DNA from: Caldisericales bacterium
GTDB taxonomy: Bacteria > Caldisericota > Caldisericia > JAAYUI01
Direction of reading: 5' to 3'
NCBI GenBank assembly: GCA_012517765.1
Contig: JAAYUI010000001.1
Span: forward strand, 1-56,858
DNA length: 56,858 nt
In this document: positions 9,126-16,702 of the stretch, in pieces
Position numbering within the stretch: the first letter of the stretch is position 1
How the letters are laid out: each line of letters begins with the position of its first letter
Position numbers and translations under genes: made by a program
Notes under the pieces: generated by a model
The model's database searches: none
What the model was told of the DNA's origin: nothing
What the model saw: only the letters and a program-made list of their open reading frames with translations

Positions 9126-10952
9126 TTATTGTGTTATTGTGTTTCTCATATCTCTTTGATAACAATCAACTGTTCTAATGATTTCTAAATAGAATTCTTT
9201 AAGTTTTCCATCTTTGTCCATTTCTTCCCATTGTTCTTTTGACATTGCCTCAAAAATATCAGTATTTACCTTTTTTACGTTTTTCCCACGATAGGGGTAT
9301 CCTGGTAAATATAATCCTATCTGATCATCAATTGGTTTCTGGTCATCCAATCCAACAATGATTGAATAATCGATAGCTACTGTTGAAATATACCTTTTTA
9401 TTAATGTAGGATGACAATAATTTTCAATCTCACATTTTGGCAAAATAAGTGGATGTAAACCATTATTGTCATTGCAAAACTCGTATAAGAAATTGATCAA
9501 TTTTTCATTATTTTTTTTATCACCATCTACGATTACTGAAAACGAAAAGTGAGTTTTAAACTGTTTAAAATAATCGATTAGTACAAAACTTTTTAAATTA
9601 TCACCTGAACCTGGGATCACTTCAATATTTTTATCTTTTAAATTATACCCTGTCAATCTCATAAAAGAATGCTCAACAAATTTTATATCATCTTTGCCTT
9701 CTACAAATAAGATAAAATCAGCATTTTTTTGTAACATATGTGGTTTTACTCCAAGATCATTAGCAATTTTAGTATATAAATCATACTCTTTAGAATAACC
9801 TTTGTAATTTTGACAGAAATCATGTTTTTCAACTAAAATTAAGGACTGAATTGGGGTTTCTCCCGCTACAAATGGGGAATGTGTTGTAACAATAACTTGT
9901 GATGTTTCTGATAAATCATTTAATACTACCAATAAATCTTTTTGAGCAGACGGGTGCAAATAAGTCTCAGGCTCTTCAATGGCGTAAATGGTATTTTCAT
10001 TAACACCTACGTCTCTGATGGTTTCCAATAAAGCAATGATAACCAACCTTCTTACACCAGCACCTTTATTTTCAATTGGTATTGGTTTACTGTCATTTTC
10101 TGTTTGTAATTCTAAGCTGACTTTTGAGTAAGCTTTTGCAATTTCAAATGTCATCTCTGGATTAATATTTTTTAATTGTGGTATTTTGTTGTGAAGATTT
10201 TCAAATAACTTATTGGTGAAATGATCAATTTGAGTGTTTACTTTTGAATTGATTTCATTAATCAGCTCTTTATTGTCATTGATTATTTTATTAAATAACT
10301 GCTTGTAATATGAAGAAAATTCTGTCCCATTAACATCCAGTTTCTGGTCAGCACTAACAAAGAATAAAATAGGTGGTTCCATATTAAAGGAAGCTTTAAT
10401 TTCTTTCATAAGATTTTTATCAATTTCGTGCTCATGATCCATAAAGTTTATATCATCTTTTTCAAGATGATCATAAATGTGCGCTATTCTATCGATTTTT
10501 TTACACTTTAAGCTTTTTGGTTTTGGGCTCAACCCAAGTTCATTAATAATATTGTCTAATTCTTTAGTATCATCTTTTTTCCATAAATCCTGGTACTTTT
10601 CACAATCAGTCTCATAAACAAAATAGGTTGTTTTACGTAATGCTTTTTTGTTAAAATCAAAATATTTTTTAATAGTAAGCAACTGTTCTTTATCTAATAA
10701 TGCGTAATTTTTTATCATTTGACTATCGAAAATCTGAAAAGATATTTTTATTTCCATATCTTCATCTGTAGGCATATTGCAATAAAAATCTGTTTCTTCA
10801 ACTTTTTCATCAATAAAAGCTCTTATGGCATACAGTATTGTTGATTTTCCTGCGTCATTCTTCCCAACAATTGTTGTAAAATCGCTGAGCTCCAGATCTT
10901 CGAGTGATTTGATGCCCCTAAAATTTTTTATGGATATCTTTTTAATTTTCAT
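9126..10952 (-). CDS. OLD-family ATP-dependent nuclease (AAA ATPase + TOPRIM)
   Basis: A 608-residue protein starting MKIKKISIKNFRGI, the usual beginning of SMC/RecF-like OLD ATPases. Walker A is GKNDAGKS (about 30-37). Walker B with the following conserved region is EEPETYLHPSAQ, then TTHSP (about 315-355). The C-terminal third is a TOPRIM domain with FVEGKDD (about 418) and VIVDGDKK. OLD proteins are ATPase-coupled DNA nucleases, often antiviral (phage P2 Old, Gabija GajA). No UvrD-like GajB partner, reverse transcriptase or other helper is adjacent, so this looks like a stand-alone OLD. It is visibly more AT-rich than the flanking phage genes, which suggests separate acquisition. It sits just beyond the phage cluster terminator with its own promoter; GGGGGT lies four bases before ATG. 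Confidence 0.92.
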   Translation of the reverse strand: MKIKKISIKNFRGIKSLEDLELSDFTTIVGKNDAGKSTILYAIRAFIDEKVEETDFYCNMPTDEDMEIKISFQIFDSQMIKNYALLDKEQLLTIKKYFDFNKKALRKTTYFVYETDCEKYQDLWKKDDTKELDNIINELGLSPKPKSLKCKKIDRIAHIYDHLEKDDINFMDHEHEIDKNLMKEIKASFNMEPPILFFVSADQKLDVNGTEFSSYYKQLFNKIINDNKELINEINSKVNTQIDHFTNKLFENLHNKIPQLKNINPEMTFEIAKAYSKVSLELQTENDSKPIPIENKGAGVRRLVIIALLETIRDVGVNENTIYAIEEPETYLHPSAQKDLLVVLNDLSETSQVIVTTHSPFVAGETPIQSLILVEKHDFCQNYKGYSKEYDLYTKIANDLGVKPHMLQKNADFILFVEGKDDIKFVEHSFMRLTGYNLKDKNIEVIPGSGDNLKSFVLIDYFKQFKTHFSFSVIVDGDKKNNEKLINFLYEFCNDNNGLHPLILPKCEIENYCHPTLIKRYISTVAIDYSIIVGLDDQKPIDDQIGLYLPGYPYRGKNVKKVNTDIFEAMSKEQWEEMDKDGKLKEFYLEIIRTVDCYQRDMRNTITQ

Positions 10953-10981
10953 ATTACCCCCAAAAAAAAGGCTTTATAAAA

Positions 10982-11010
10982 TTGATATCCAAATCAACAT
11001 GTTTTGTCAA
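10982..11010 (-). promoter_or_regulatory. Sigma70-type promoter for the OLD gene
   Basis: On the - strand, TTGACA (11005-11010) and TATCAA (10982-10987) are separated by 17 bases, directly downstream of the phage-cluster terminator. This would express the OLD gene independently of the phage genes. Confidence 0.6.
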
Positions 11011-11020
11011 ACGGTAGAAA

Positions 11021-11061
11021 CAAAAAAACTGGCCTGGGCATCTCCAGGATACCCAGGCCAG
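11021..11061 (-). terminator. Strong rho-independent terminator closing the phage-like operon
   Basis: A perfect 10-base inverted repeat, CTGGCCTGGG/CCCAGGCCAG (11029-11038 and 11052-11061), is followed on the - strand by seven T residues (11022-11028), 28 bases beyond the endolysin stop codon. Confidence 0.9.
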
Positions 11062-11088
11062 CTGATCCGTGAAATTACAGCTCAAAGC

Positions 11089-11724
11089 CTACACAAACTT
11101 CTTCCTCACCTCCACAATCCCACCGTCCCTGAGAAAAACAACCCTGAGCCCAAGCGCCTCGCAAAGCCAGCGCAGGGGGGCAACGGCATGTCCTCTGTCC
11201 AGTGCCAGCTTTAACGGCATTTTGTTCGGCTTGCCCATGACAAGCGCCTGGTCAGAGTTTATCGCCACCCTCACAAGCGGGACGTCCGCCGCCTGTCTTG
11301 CCTCCAAAAGTGGGAAATATTTTCCCGGGCAAGCCGTGGGCGCAATTGCGCTGTGCGGCAAAATGTTCTCTGGTACAATGCCATATCTTGTGGCAATGTC
11401 CCTGACAAGGGCAAGGAGGCCTGAGAGTTGCTTTTCTTCCATGGGTCCTTTTTCAAAATTGCCCATGCAACAGACCCCGATTGAGTTGAAATTGTGCGCT
11501 CCACACCTGCTCTGGGCTTGATTGTCAGCCCCGCAATGCGCCGCAACCAGACCCTCCTCTTGCCAGCCCTCCCACGAGCCGTCAGAGTAGACCACATAAT
11601 GGTATTCCCTGGGGTTGAGCTTTTTTGTCGCCGTAACAAGGGCCTTTTCCTTTGCCATACCAATTTTTCCGTTCACAAAGTGGTGGAGCACAAGATATTT
11701 CGGGTCATCAAGGGTGTATTCCAC
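11089..11724 (-). CDS. Endolysin: zinc amidase with C-terminal stalk-like domain
   Basis: A 211-residue protein. Residues 1-145 are an Amidase_2/PGRP-type N-acetylmuramoyl-L-alanine amidase. His14/His15 (LVLHHF), His123 and Cys132 (LPHSAIAPTACPGK) match the zinc ligands of the T7 lysozyme family, and Tyr46 lies in the usual place. It should cut the bond between muramic acid and the stem peptide. Residues 148-211 resemble a copper-amine-oxidase-like N-terminal (stalk) domain (VAPLRWLCEALGL), the same fold repeated in two host surface proteins in this window. The start is a GTG preceded by GAGGTGA, four bases after the previous gene. It is last in the operon, before a strong terminator. No signal peptide, so export would need a holin or lysis. 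Confidence 0.9.
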   Translation of the reverse strand: MEYTLDDPKYLVLHHFVNGKIGMAKEKALVTATKKLNPREYHYVVYSDGSWEGWQEEGLVAAHCGADNQAQSRCGAHNFNSIGVCCMGNFEKGPMEEKQLSGLLALVRDIATRYGIVPENILPHSAIAPTACPGKYFPLLEARQAADVPLVRVAINSDQALVMGKPNKMPLKLALDRGHAVAPLRWLCEALGLRVVFLRDGGIVEVRKKFV

Positions 11725-11727
11725 TGT

Positions 11728-12438
11728 TCACCTCTCCGGCGCTGTCACCAGCGTCACCCTCAGCCTCGGATTGGATGCTGTTGCCCAGTACGCCCAGACC
11801 GCCAGCCCTGAAGAGGGCACCCTGTGCTTGGCTATCGGGATGTTGATGTTGTAGTTCGCGGCCTCAAGCTGGGGTGGCGTGCAGTATGTGTCCGGGTTGA
11901 TGTCCCAGGGCACCGCCATTGGCGGGACCGGCTTGTCGCTCCAGCCCTGGCTGACAACTTTTGGAAAATCAAACCTCGGTTTTTTGATGTCTGTCAGGTT
12001 CACAAGCCCGGTGCCGGGGTTTTGGGTTGCCGTAAGGATTGCCACCGAACCTTGCAGGACCTCGCTAGAATAAGGCGGAGACGGCGGAATGATCCAGTCA
12101 GGCGCCGCCGAGATGCTGATGCCATAGACATTTGCAAAACCTGTCAGTGTAATGATTTTTTGCCACTGCATGTTTTGGGTCAGGTAGCCTTCGAGGTTTG
12201 GCAATGGTATGTATTCGCCATTCTGGTCGCCAGAGCCCGAGAGCAGGAGCATCGACGAGGTGATATCAGATTTTGCCGAACCAAAAAGCTCCTTCAGGCT
12301 GTATGACCACAGAACAGTTTTTGCGCCAGCTTCGAGGAGTGTTTCGCCAACTTTTTCCTTTGTGTAGCCAACCAGGTTGCTGACGGCGCCATTTGCCCTC
12401 CTGCACTGCGCCCATGCCACTATTTCGTATCCCCTCAC
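11728..12438 (-). CDS. Phage cluster protein of unknown function (tail-end module)
   Basis: A 236-residue protein starting at a GTG that overlaps the upstream stop (GTGA), with GGGGAGGGCCT as ribosome-binding site. It has no membrane segment. Composition is beta-rich with many Pro/Ser/Asn residues in its second half (PPSPPYSS). I recognise no family. Its place between tail-tip genes and the endolysin suggests a minor virion or tail-tip protein. Confidence 0.75.
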   Translation of the reverse strand: MRGYEIVAWAQCRRANGAVSNLVGYTKEKVGETLLEAGAKTVLWSYSLKELFGSAKSDITSSMLLLSGSGDQNGEYIPLPNLEGYLTQNMQWQKIITLTGFANVYGISISAAPDWIIPPSPPYSSEVLQGSVAILTATQNPGTGLVNLTDIKKPRFDFPKVVSQGWSDKPVPPMAVPWDINPDTYCTPPQLEAANYNINIPIAKHRVPSSGLAVWAYWATASNPRLRVTLVTAPER

Positions 12439-13160
12439 AGGCCCTCCCCAAAGTATGCGCTGCCATGCTGGTGCTGGGACTCAAATGCAATCCCCGCCGA
12501 CCAGAAGACATTTGCCGGTGTCGCCTCGACCAGAAATTGCGTGTATGTGGTCGGACTGGTGTAGCCAAACAGCTCAAAATATGGCAGTGTGCACGAGGCA
12601 TGCGAGACCATGTGGGGCATTTCCGGGGTGTTCATCCAGCAATATGGGGCCCAGAATGGAGAAGGAATGACATGCAAAGATGCAGGCGGCGGTGAATCAT
12701 TGTGACAGATTGGCACCTGGCAGATGGTTTTTTCTCTCGTCTGATTCATCTCTTCATCGTACTGCCTCATGATGAGTTTCACTGACTGAGGAACATACGA
12801 CCCTGCAAGCCCCAGGCAGTGGATCCTGCCTTTTCCCTTATAGAAACTGGCAATCGGGCCAGAATCAGGCAGTGCCTGTTCCGGATAGCCAGCCGATCTT
12901 GCCGGGAGGTGCGCATCAAGGTGCAGATACATGGGTAACTGGTTTGGATTTACCAGATCGCTGATTTCTCTTGATGTCGCCTGGAGCGTCTGGGAGAGGT
13001 CGGCAAGGAGCGCGTCAAGTGAAAGTGCGAAGTCTTCGAATTTCCTTTCAAGGTCGACGGCAAGACTGTCGTCATCTGTCTCGTCCATCTGGGAAAAGGC
13101 ATTGTTGTACAGTCTCTGCGCCTCGGAAATTATCTGGCATATCGCAGGCGGCAGTGCCAT
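12435..13160 (-). CDS. Phage tail-module protein with N-terminal coiled coil
   Basis: About 241 residues from ATG at 13160, which follows GGGGGGTGTCTG and overlaps the stop of the 26-residue gene (TGATG). A longer in-frame reading exists upstream but would overlap that gene and lacks a ribosome-binding site. Residues 5-70 are helical and acidic with heptad-like Leu spacing. The C-terminal part is beta-rich with many Pro, Tyr, Cys and His residues. No family recognised. It may be a trimeric fibre-like or tail-tip protein, judged by the coiled coil and location only. Confidence 0.72.
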   Translation of the reverse strand: MALPPAICQIISEAQRLYNNAFSQMDETDDDSLAVDLERKFEDFALSLDALLADLSQTLQATSREISDLVNPNQLPMYLHLDAHLPARSAGYPEQALPDSGPIASFYKGKGRIHCLGLAGSYVPQSVKLIMRQYDEEMNQTREKTICQVPICHNDSPPPASLHVIPSPFWAPYCWMNTPEMPHMVSHASCTLPYFELFGYTSPTTYTQFLVEATPANVFWSAGIAFESQHQHGSAYFGEGL

Positions 13161-13240
13161 CAGACACCCCCCGGCATGATGAAAATCCCTGACAGGCAGA
13201 AAATGGCTGACAGAAATACTGTGACATAAAACAGGTTCAT
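13160..13240 (-). CDS. 26-residue single-pass membrane peptide
   Basis: ATG at 13240 is preceded by the canonical site GGGAGGGAAA. The 26-codon frame encodes a hydrophobic peptide (MNLFYVTVFLSAIFCLSGIF then a short Pro/Gly tail). Its TGA shares a base with the next ATG (TGATG), and it starts 9 bases after the previous gene stop. The ribosome-binding site, exact coupling and hydrophobicity make it a likely real gene. It could assist lysis as a mini-holin or anchor a tail component; neither is shown. Confidence 0.6.
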   Translation of the reverse strand: MNLFYVTVFLSAIFCLSGIFIMPGGV

Positions 13241-13249
13241 TTTCCCTCC

Positions 13250-14533
13250 CTATTTGACAAGCAGGCAACAGCCATCAAAGCTCGCTGTTCCACCATCATT
13301 TTGCGACAACTGGGCATAAAGCCTGACTTCAAAGGGGCCCTGCCCCTGGACAGAAACCGAGAGCCTGACCCATTTGTCTTTGAATGCTTCGGCAGTTTGC
13401 CCTGCCCTGCAGTCAAGGTATGTTGAAACTGCAGGTGCTCCAGATGGCACTATTTCAATCCTTGCCGCCTGGTCAGTGCGCACCCAGCAGGAAAATGTGA
13501 TGTTTCCAGAATGCGTGCCCGGATGTGTCTGTTGGCAATAGCTCCAGCCAGTGTTTGGGGTCGCTGTCAATCTCAGGGAAAAATCACCCAGGATTCCCTG
13601 ACCCTTCGCTGTCTGCAAGGCACCAAGGCCACCAGTTGCCCATCCGTCCGGCATGCTTCCAGTCCAGGAGTCAAAGATCGGGTTTTTGAGTCGGAGAATA
13701 CCAAGCCCGGTGTCGCCTGTCTCGCAGAATTCATGAGACATTGCAGGCATCATGGCCTGTGGCCCCGCTGGACTTGGAGGATTGAACTCATAGAGTGAGA
13801 GGTGCTGCTCGATGTAGCGGTACGTCGCCCTGACAACCGGCGCCATCTCCTCAACCTGCTTGCCTGTGGCATGTGAAAACGATAGTGCCCCAGAAAGCGT
13901 TATCGTGTTCGGCAAAACAACTGACTGGACAATGACCGCTTCATCCTGCGAGGTCGTCTCACCCTTAAGGATAGCCATGTCCCCAGGAGAAAACCCGGCA
14001 ACATCATCGACAACAATTGACATTGCACCGGCTTGTGCCTGTGAAACCAGATATGCACTTCCCCTGATCTTTTGCGGAAAGATGATGGAGCCATTGCCAA
14101 AATCAACCGAGTACCCAGATTCACTGATGATGGCACCATTGACCGTCACAACGGGCACAGGCTCCCGGAGCCAGTCGCCATGCACCGACTTGAGGGTCGT
14201 CCAGTCCTCAGTCGAGAGCTGCTCTTCGTTTACCAGATAGGAATAGAAAGAGTCGCACGAGAGGAGCGGCTCTGAAGCCTGACCCTGTTCCATGACCGAC
14301 CCTGACGCATGAAAGGAGTTCGGGCCAAAATCAGAATATGATTTTGCAAAGACGCTCTCAAAAGTCACTTTTCTGCCATCCACCTCAATGGGCCCAACCT
14401 CCTGGTAGTCAAAATAGACCCTCTCCTGTGGCAGGTGGAGTTCCGATAAAATGCCATTCCCCCAGCCTGCACTCACCGGGTCCCTGTTTGCCCCACCCTT
14501 TACCGGCTGTATTTTTGGTCTTGAAGGCAACAT
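13250..14533 (-). CDS. Tail-tip/receptor-binding candidate with Ig-like insert and CBM-like C-terminus
   Basis: A 427-residue protein with GGGAGG five bases before its ATG. Residues 1-155 form an N-terminal virion-type region including VTVNGAIISESGYSVDFGNG. Residues about 157-229 are a module homologous to inserts in the capsid and tail-tube proteins (AYLVSQAQAGAMSIVVDDVA). Residues about 283-427 form a jelly-roll region resembling a CBM4/9-type carbohydrate-binding domain (NPIFDSWTGSMPDGW, then SLRLTATPNTGWSY). A lectin-like end in a tail-tip position suggests host-surface glycan binding. Receptor specificity cannot be read from the sequence. Confidence 0.78.
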   Translation of the reverse strand: MLPSRPKIQPVKGGANRDPVSAGWGNGILSELHLPQERVYFDYQEVGPIEVDGRKVTFESVFAKSYSDFGPNSFHASGSVMEQGQASEPLLSCDSFYSYLVNEEQLSTEDWTTLKSVHGDWLREPVPVVTVNGAIISESGYSVDFGNGSIIFPQKIRGSAYLVSQAQAGAMSIVVDDVAGFSPGDMAILKGETTSQDEAVIVQSVVLPNTITLSGALSFSHATGKQVEEMAPVVRATYRYIEQHLSLYEFNPPSPAGPQAMMPAMSHEFCETGDTGLGILRLKNPIFDSWTGSMPDGWATGGLGALQTAKGQGILGDFSLRLTATPNTGWSYCQQTHPGTHSGNITFSCWVRTDQAARIEIVPSGAPAVSTYLDCRAGQTAEAFKDKWVRLSVSVQGQGPFEVRLYAQLSQNDGGTASFDGCCLLVK

Positions 14534-14543
14534 TTTTCCTCCC

Positions 14544-15035
14544 TCATGAAAACTCTATTTCCCAGACAACAGTCTTGCTCACCTGGTCGGTCTTTGGCTC
14601 ATAAACGCCGCAGAGCGCAAACACTGTGCTATCAGTAAGGAGCAGTCCGGCCTTGCGCCATGTGAAATTGAACTCCGGCTGGCCAATAAAATTGGTCACC
14701 ACAAGTTTCTTTTCCAATGCGTCAATCTGCTCCACGCTCCTCAACGAAACACTGCCGCCAAGTGTTGTGTCCTTTGGCGTTGGCGTTGTTGCAGAAGTCG
14801 AGGCCGCAAACCACTCGATCCTGAAAACCGGGGAGAGCGTCCTGCCCGATTGCCTGACTGGAGAGCAAAGCGCCCTTGCGATGGCCCTTATTCCGGCATC
14901 TGTTACAGTATTTTCCATTGTCTGGTCGCCAATCGTCACTCTCCCGTGGAGCCTCCCCTTCAGCGCAAAATATGCACCTGCCTCTCCAGAGATCTCCCCA
15001 ATGGCCTGCCTGATATTTTCCAGCCATTCTTTCAT
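14544..15035 (-). CDS. Tail-associated protein, unknown family
   Basis: About 163 residues from ATG at 15035, which overlaps the upstream stop (ATGA) and follows GGGAGGGACA; an upstream in-frame ATG lacks a ribosome-binding site. A short amphipathic N-terminal helix is followed by a beta-rich body. No catalytic motif is visible. It lies between the tail hub and the receptor-binding candidate, so a baseplate or tail-tip role is likely by position. Confidence 0.75.
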   Translation of the reverse strand: MKEWLENIRQAIGEISGEAGAYFALKGRLHGRVTIGDQTMENTVTDAGIRAIARALCSPVRQSGRTLSPVFRIEWFAASTSATTPTPKDTTLGGSVSLRSVEQIDALEKKLVVTNFIGQPEFNFTWRKAGLLLTDSTVFALCGVYEPKTDQVSKTVVWEIEFS

Positions 15036-16699
15036 TGTCCCTCCCATTCGCATGCCCCAAAAAGCGACTCACCAAAACCGTAGTCGTTTTGGGGCAACAA
15101 GCTCTTTATTGACGGCATAAAATCCATCACCCCAACCCCAGAAGAAAGCCCCGATGCCGCATTGATGATGTCCCCTTCAGATGCCTCCTGCTCAAGCTGG
15201 GCAAGCCTCTTGATGACATCGGCAAGCAGGCTGGCATAGAGATTGGGGTCGAGGCTGGACTCGCAAACCATCCTCCATTGCATCGGCGTGATTTCGTGTG
15301 TGACCCTCGAAATCCTGGCCCCTTCACATGCCCCAAACCTCTCAAACTCAAAATCGGCAGCAACGCCGGCTCTTATAGGAACTGGATAGACCATTTGCCC
15401 GCCCTTGTACCGATACACGGTGGCCTTGCCCTTCCTCGGCGGGTCTTTGTGGGATGAAAGAAGGTAGTCGGCATATTTGTAAAGTATCGCCCAGTCTTTT
15501 ATTGCAGGCTTGGTGACTTTTGGCAGGTCTATCTGGACGCCATACTTTCCGACAGACTCCTCGTCTGCCTCGGAAACATAGCTTATTTTGAGCTTTCTTT
15601 TGTATTTGGCCATGAAGCCTAGGAGCCCCTTGGCTTCCTTGACGCTCCTGCCCAGGTATACCCATCCACCCAGGGCTTCTGCTGTCGCATCTGGACAATA
15701 TAGGGCATCGAAATTGACTGTAATCTTGTGGTCCGAGGAGAATGTCCCGGGAAGATTGGTGTCGGCCTCATCATGCAAAATAAGGGACGACAGGGCCGGT
15801 TTTGTGTCCAGTGGCTCGTTGGTCTTTACAACAGAATTCTTCACGGAAAGACCGTCCGTATCACAATCAAGCAGAACAAGGCTGCCCCTTTCAAGCAAGC
15901 TGTCACCAGAATCAAAGACGGCATAGACTGAAAGACTGGAACATTTGTACCATATCGGAAAGGCAAATGGATAAAGCGTGCAGATATTCGGGTCAGGCGT
16001 GTCTGACAACTCGGAGGAAAGGATGTACTGCTTTGTGAAGTTCTCCGCATCCCCTTCTCCACCCTCGACCCAGACCCTGTTTGCAAGCGTTGTGTAGTCG
16101 GGCTCGAAAGGTGTTGTCTGCCCTTTTGACATGTCGCAGTGCGGGTCTCTTATCGTGACCTGGAGGTGCTCCAGAAATGCTGGGCCAAAATAGTGGATTT
16201 TTTGCGGTGAAACGCGAAACACCCATCCTGTAAAATCGCAGAGTGTTTTGAGGCACTGCTCCACGCTCTGCCCGCCAAACTTCACCGAAACGGTGTCATC
16301 ACAGTCCCTGACCAGATCAGTCGTATGTTCGGGAAGATATTTGGCCACAAGAGACCTGTAGATGTCAGACGCCCTCCACTCCATGTAGTGCTCGTTTACC
16401 ATTCGATGTTTGCACTCGGCAGACCAGTCCCTTGCCTCAAAAACCAGCTTTGTGCCAAGGGGTGTTTCCTCTTTTTTGGGCACCCCGTCGCACCTACCGC
16501 CAAAAACCACCTCTCCGCCCTCGCCAAAAATGCTGACCTGGCAAAAAGGCAGATACTGGGGGATTTGGCCTGCCTGAAGCAGGACAGTCTCAATTGTGCA
16601 AGATGATGGTTCGCCGCAAGCCTCGGTGATTTTTATCAAGGCAACAATGTCTGTTATGTCCTGATTGCCCGTTTCAACCCTTGATATGCCGCAGAACAT
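15032..16699 (-). CDS. Tail hub / baseplate-like protein
   Basis: A 555-residue protein immediately after the tape measure gene, with GGGGG about seven bases before ATG. The N-terminal half is beta-rich with a ring-type pattern (FGGRCDGVPKKE, FEARDWS, LCDFTGWVFRVSPQKIHYFGP) resembling tail hub proteins of the gp27/late-control-D kind. The C-terminus has a helical segment (KRLAQLEQEAS). It would form the tail-tip ring that closes the tail tube and holds the tape measure C-terminus. The assignment rests on position and general pattern, so the exact family is uncertain. Confidence 0.7.
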   Translation of the reverse strand: MFCGISRVETGNQDITDIVALIKITEACGEPSSCTIETVLLQAGQIPQYLPFCQVSIFGEGGEVVFGGRCDGVPKKEETPLGTKLVFEARDWSAECKHRMVNEHYMEWRASDIYRSLVAKYLPEHTTDLVRDCDDTVSVKFGGQSVEQCLKTLCDFTGWVFRVSPQKIHYFGPAFLEHLQVTIRDPHCDMSKGQTTPFEPDYTTLANRVWVEGGEGDAENFTKQYILSSELSDTPDPNICTLYPFAFPIWYKCSSLSVYAVFDSGDSLLERGSLVLLDCDTDGLSVKNSVVKTNEPLDTKPALSSLILHDEADTNLPGTFSSDHKITVNFDALYCPDATAEALGGWVYLGRSVKEAKGLLGFMAKYKRKLKISYVSEADEESVGKYGVQIDLPKVTKPAIKDWAILYKYADYLLSSHKDPPRKGKATVYRYKGGQMVYPVPIRAGVAADFEFERFGACEGARISRVTHEITPMQWRMVCESSLDPNLYASLLADVIKRLAQLEQEASEGDIINAASGLSSGVGVMDFMPSIKSLLPQNDYGFGESLFGACEWEGQ

Positions 16700-16702
16700 C
16701 GC

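Noticed and set aside
9126..10952. Gabija defence system
   Set aside because: The OLD nuclease has no adjacent UvrD-like helicase (GajB); the neighbours are a secreted protein and the endolysin.
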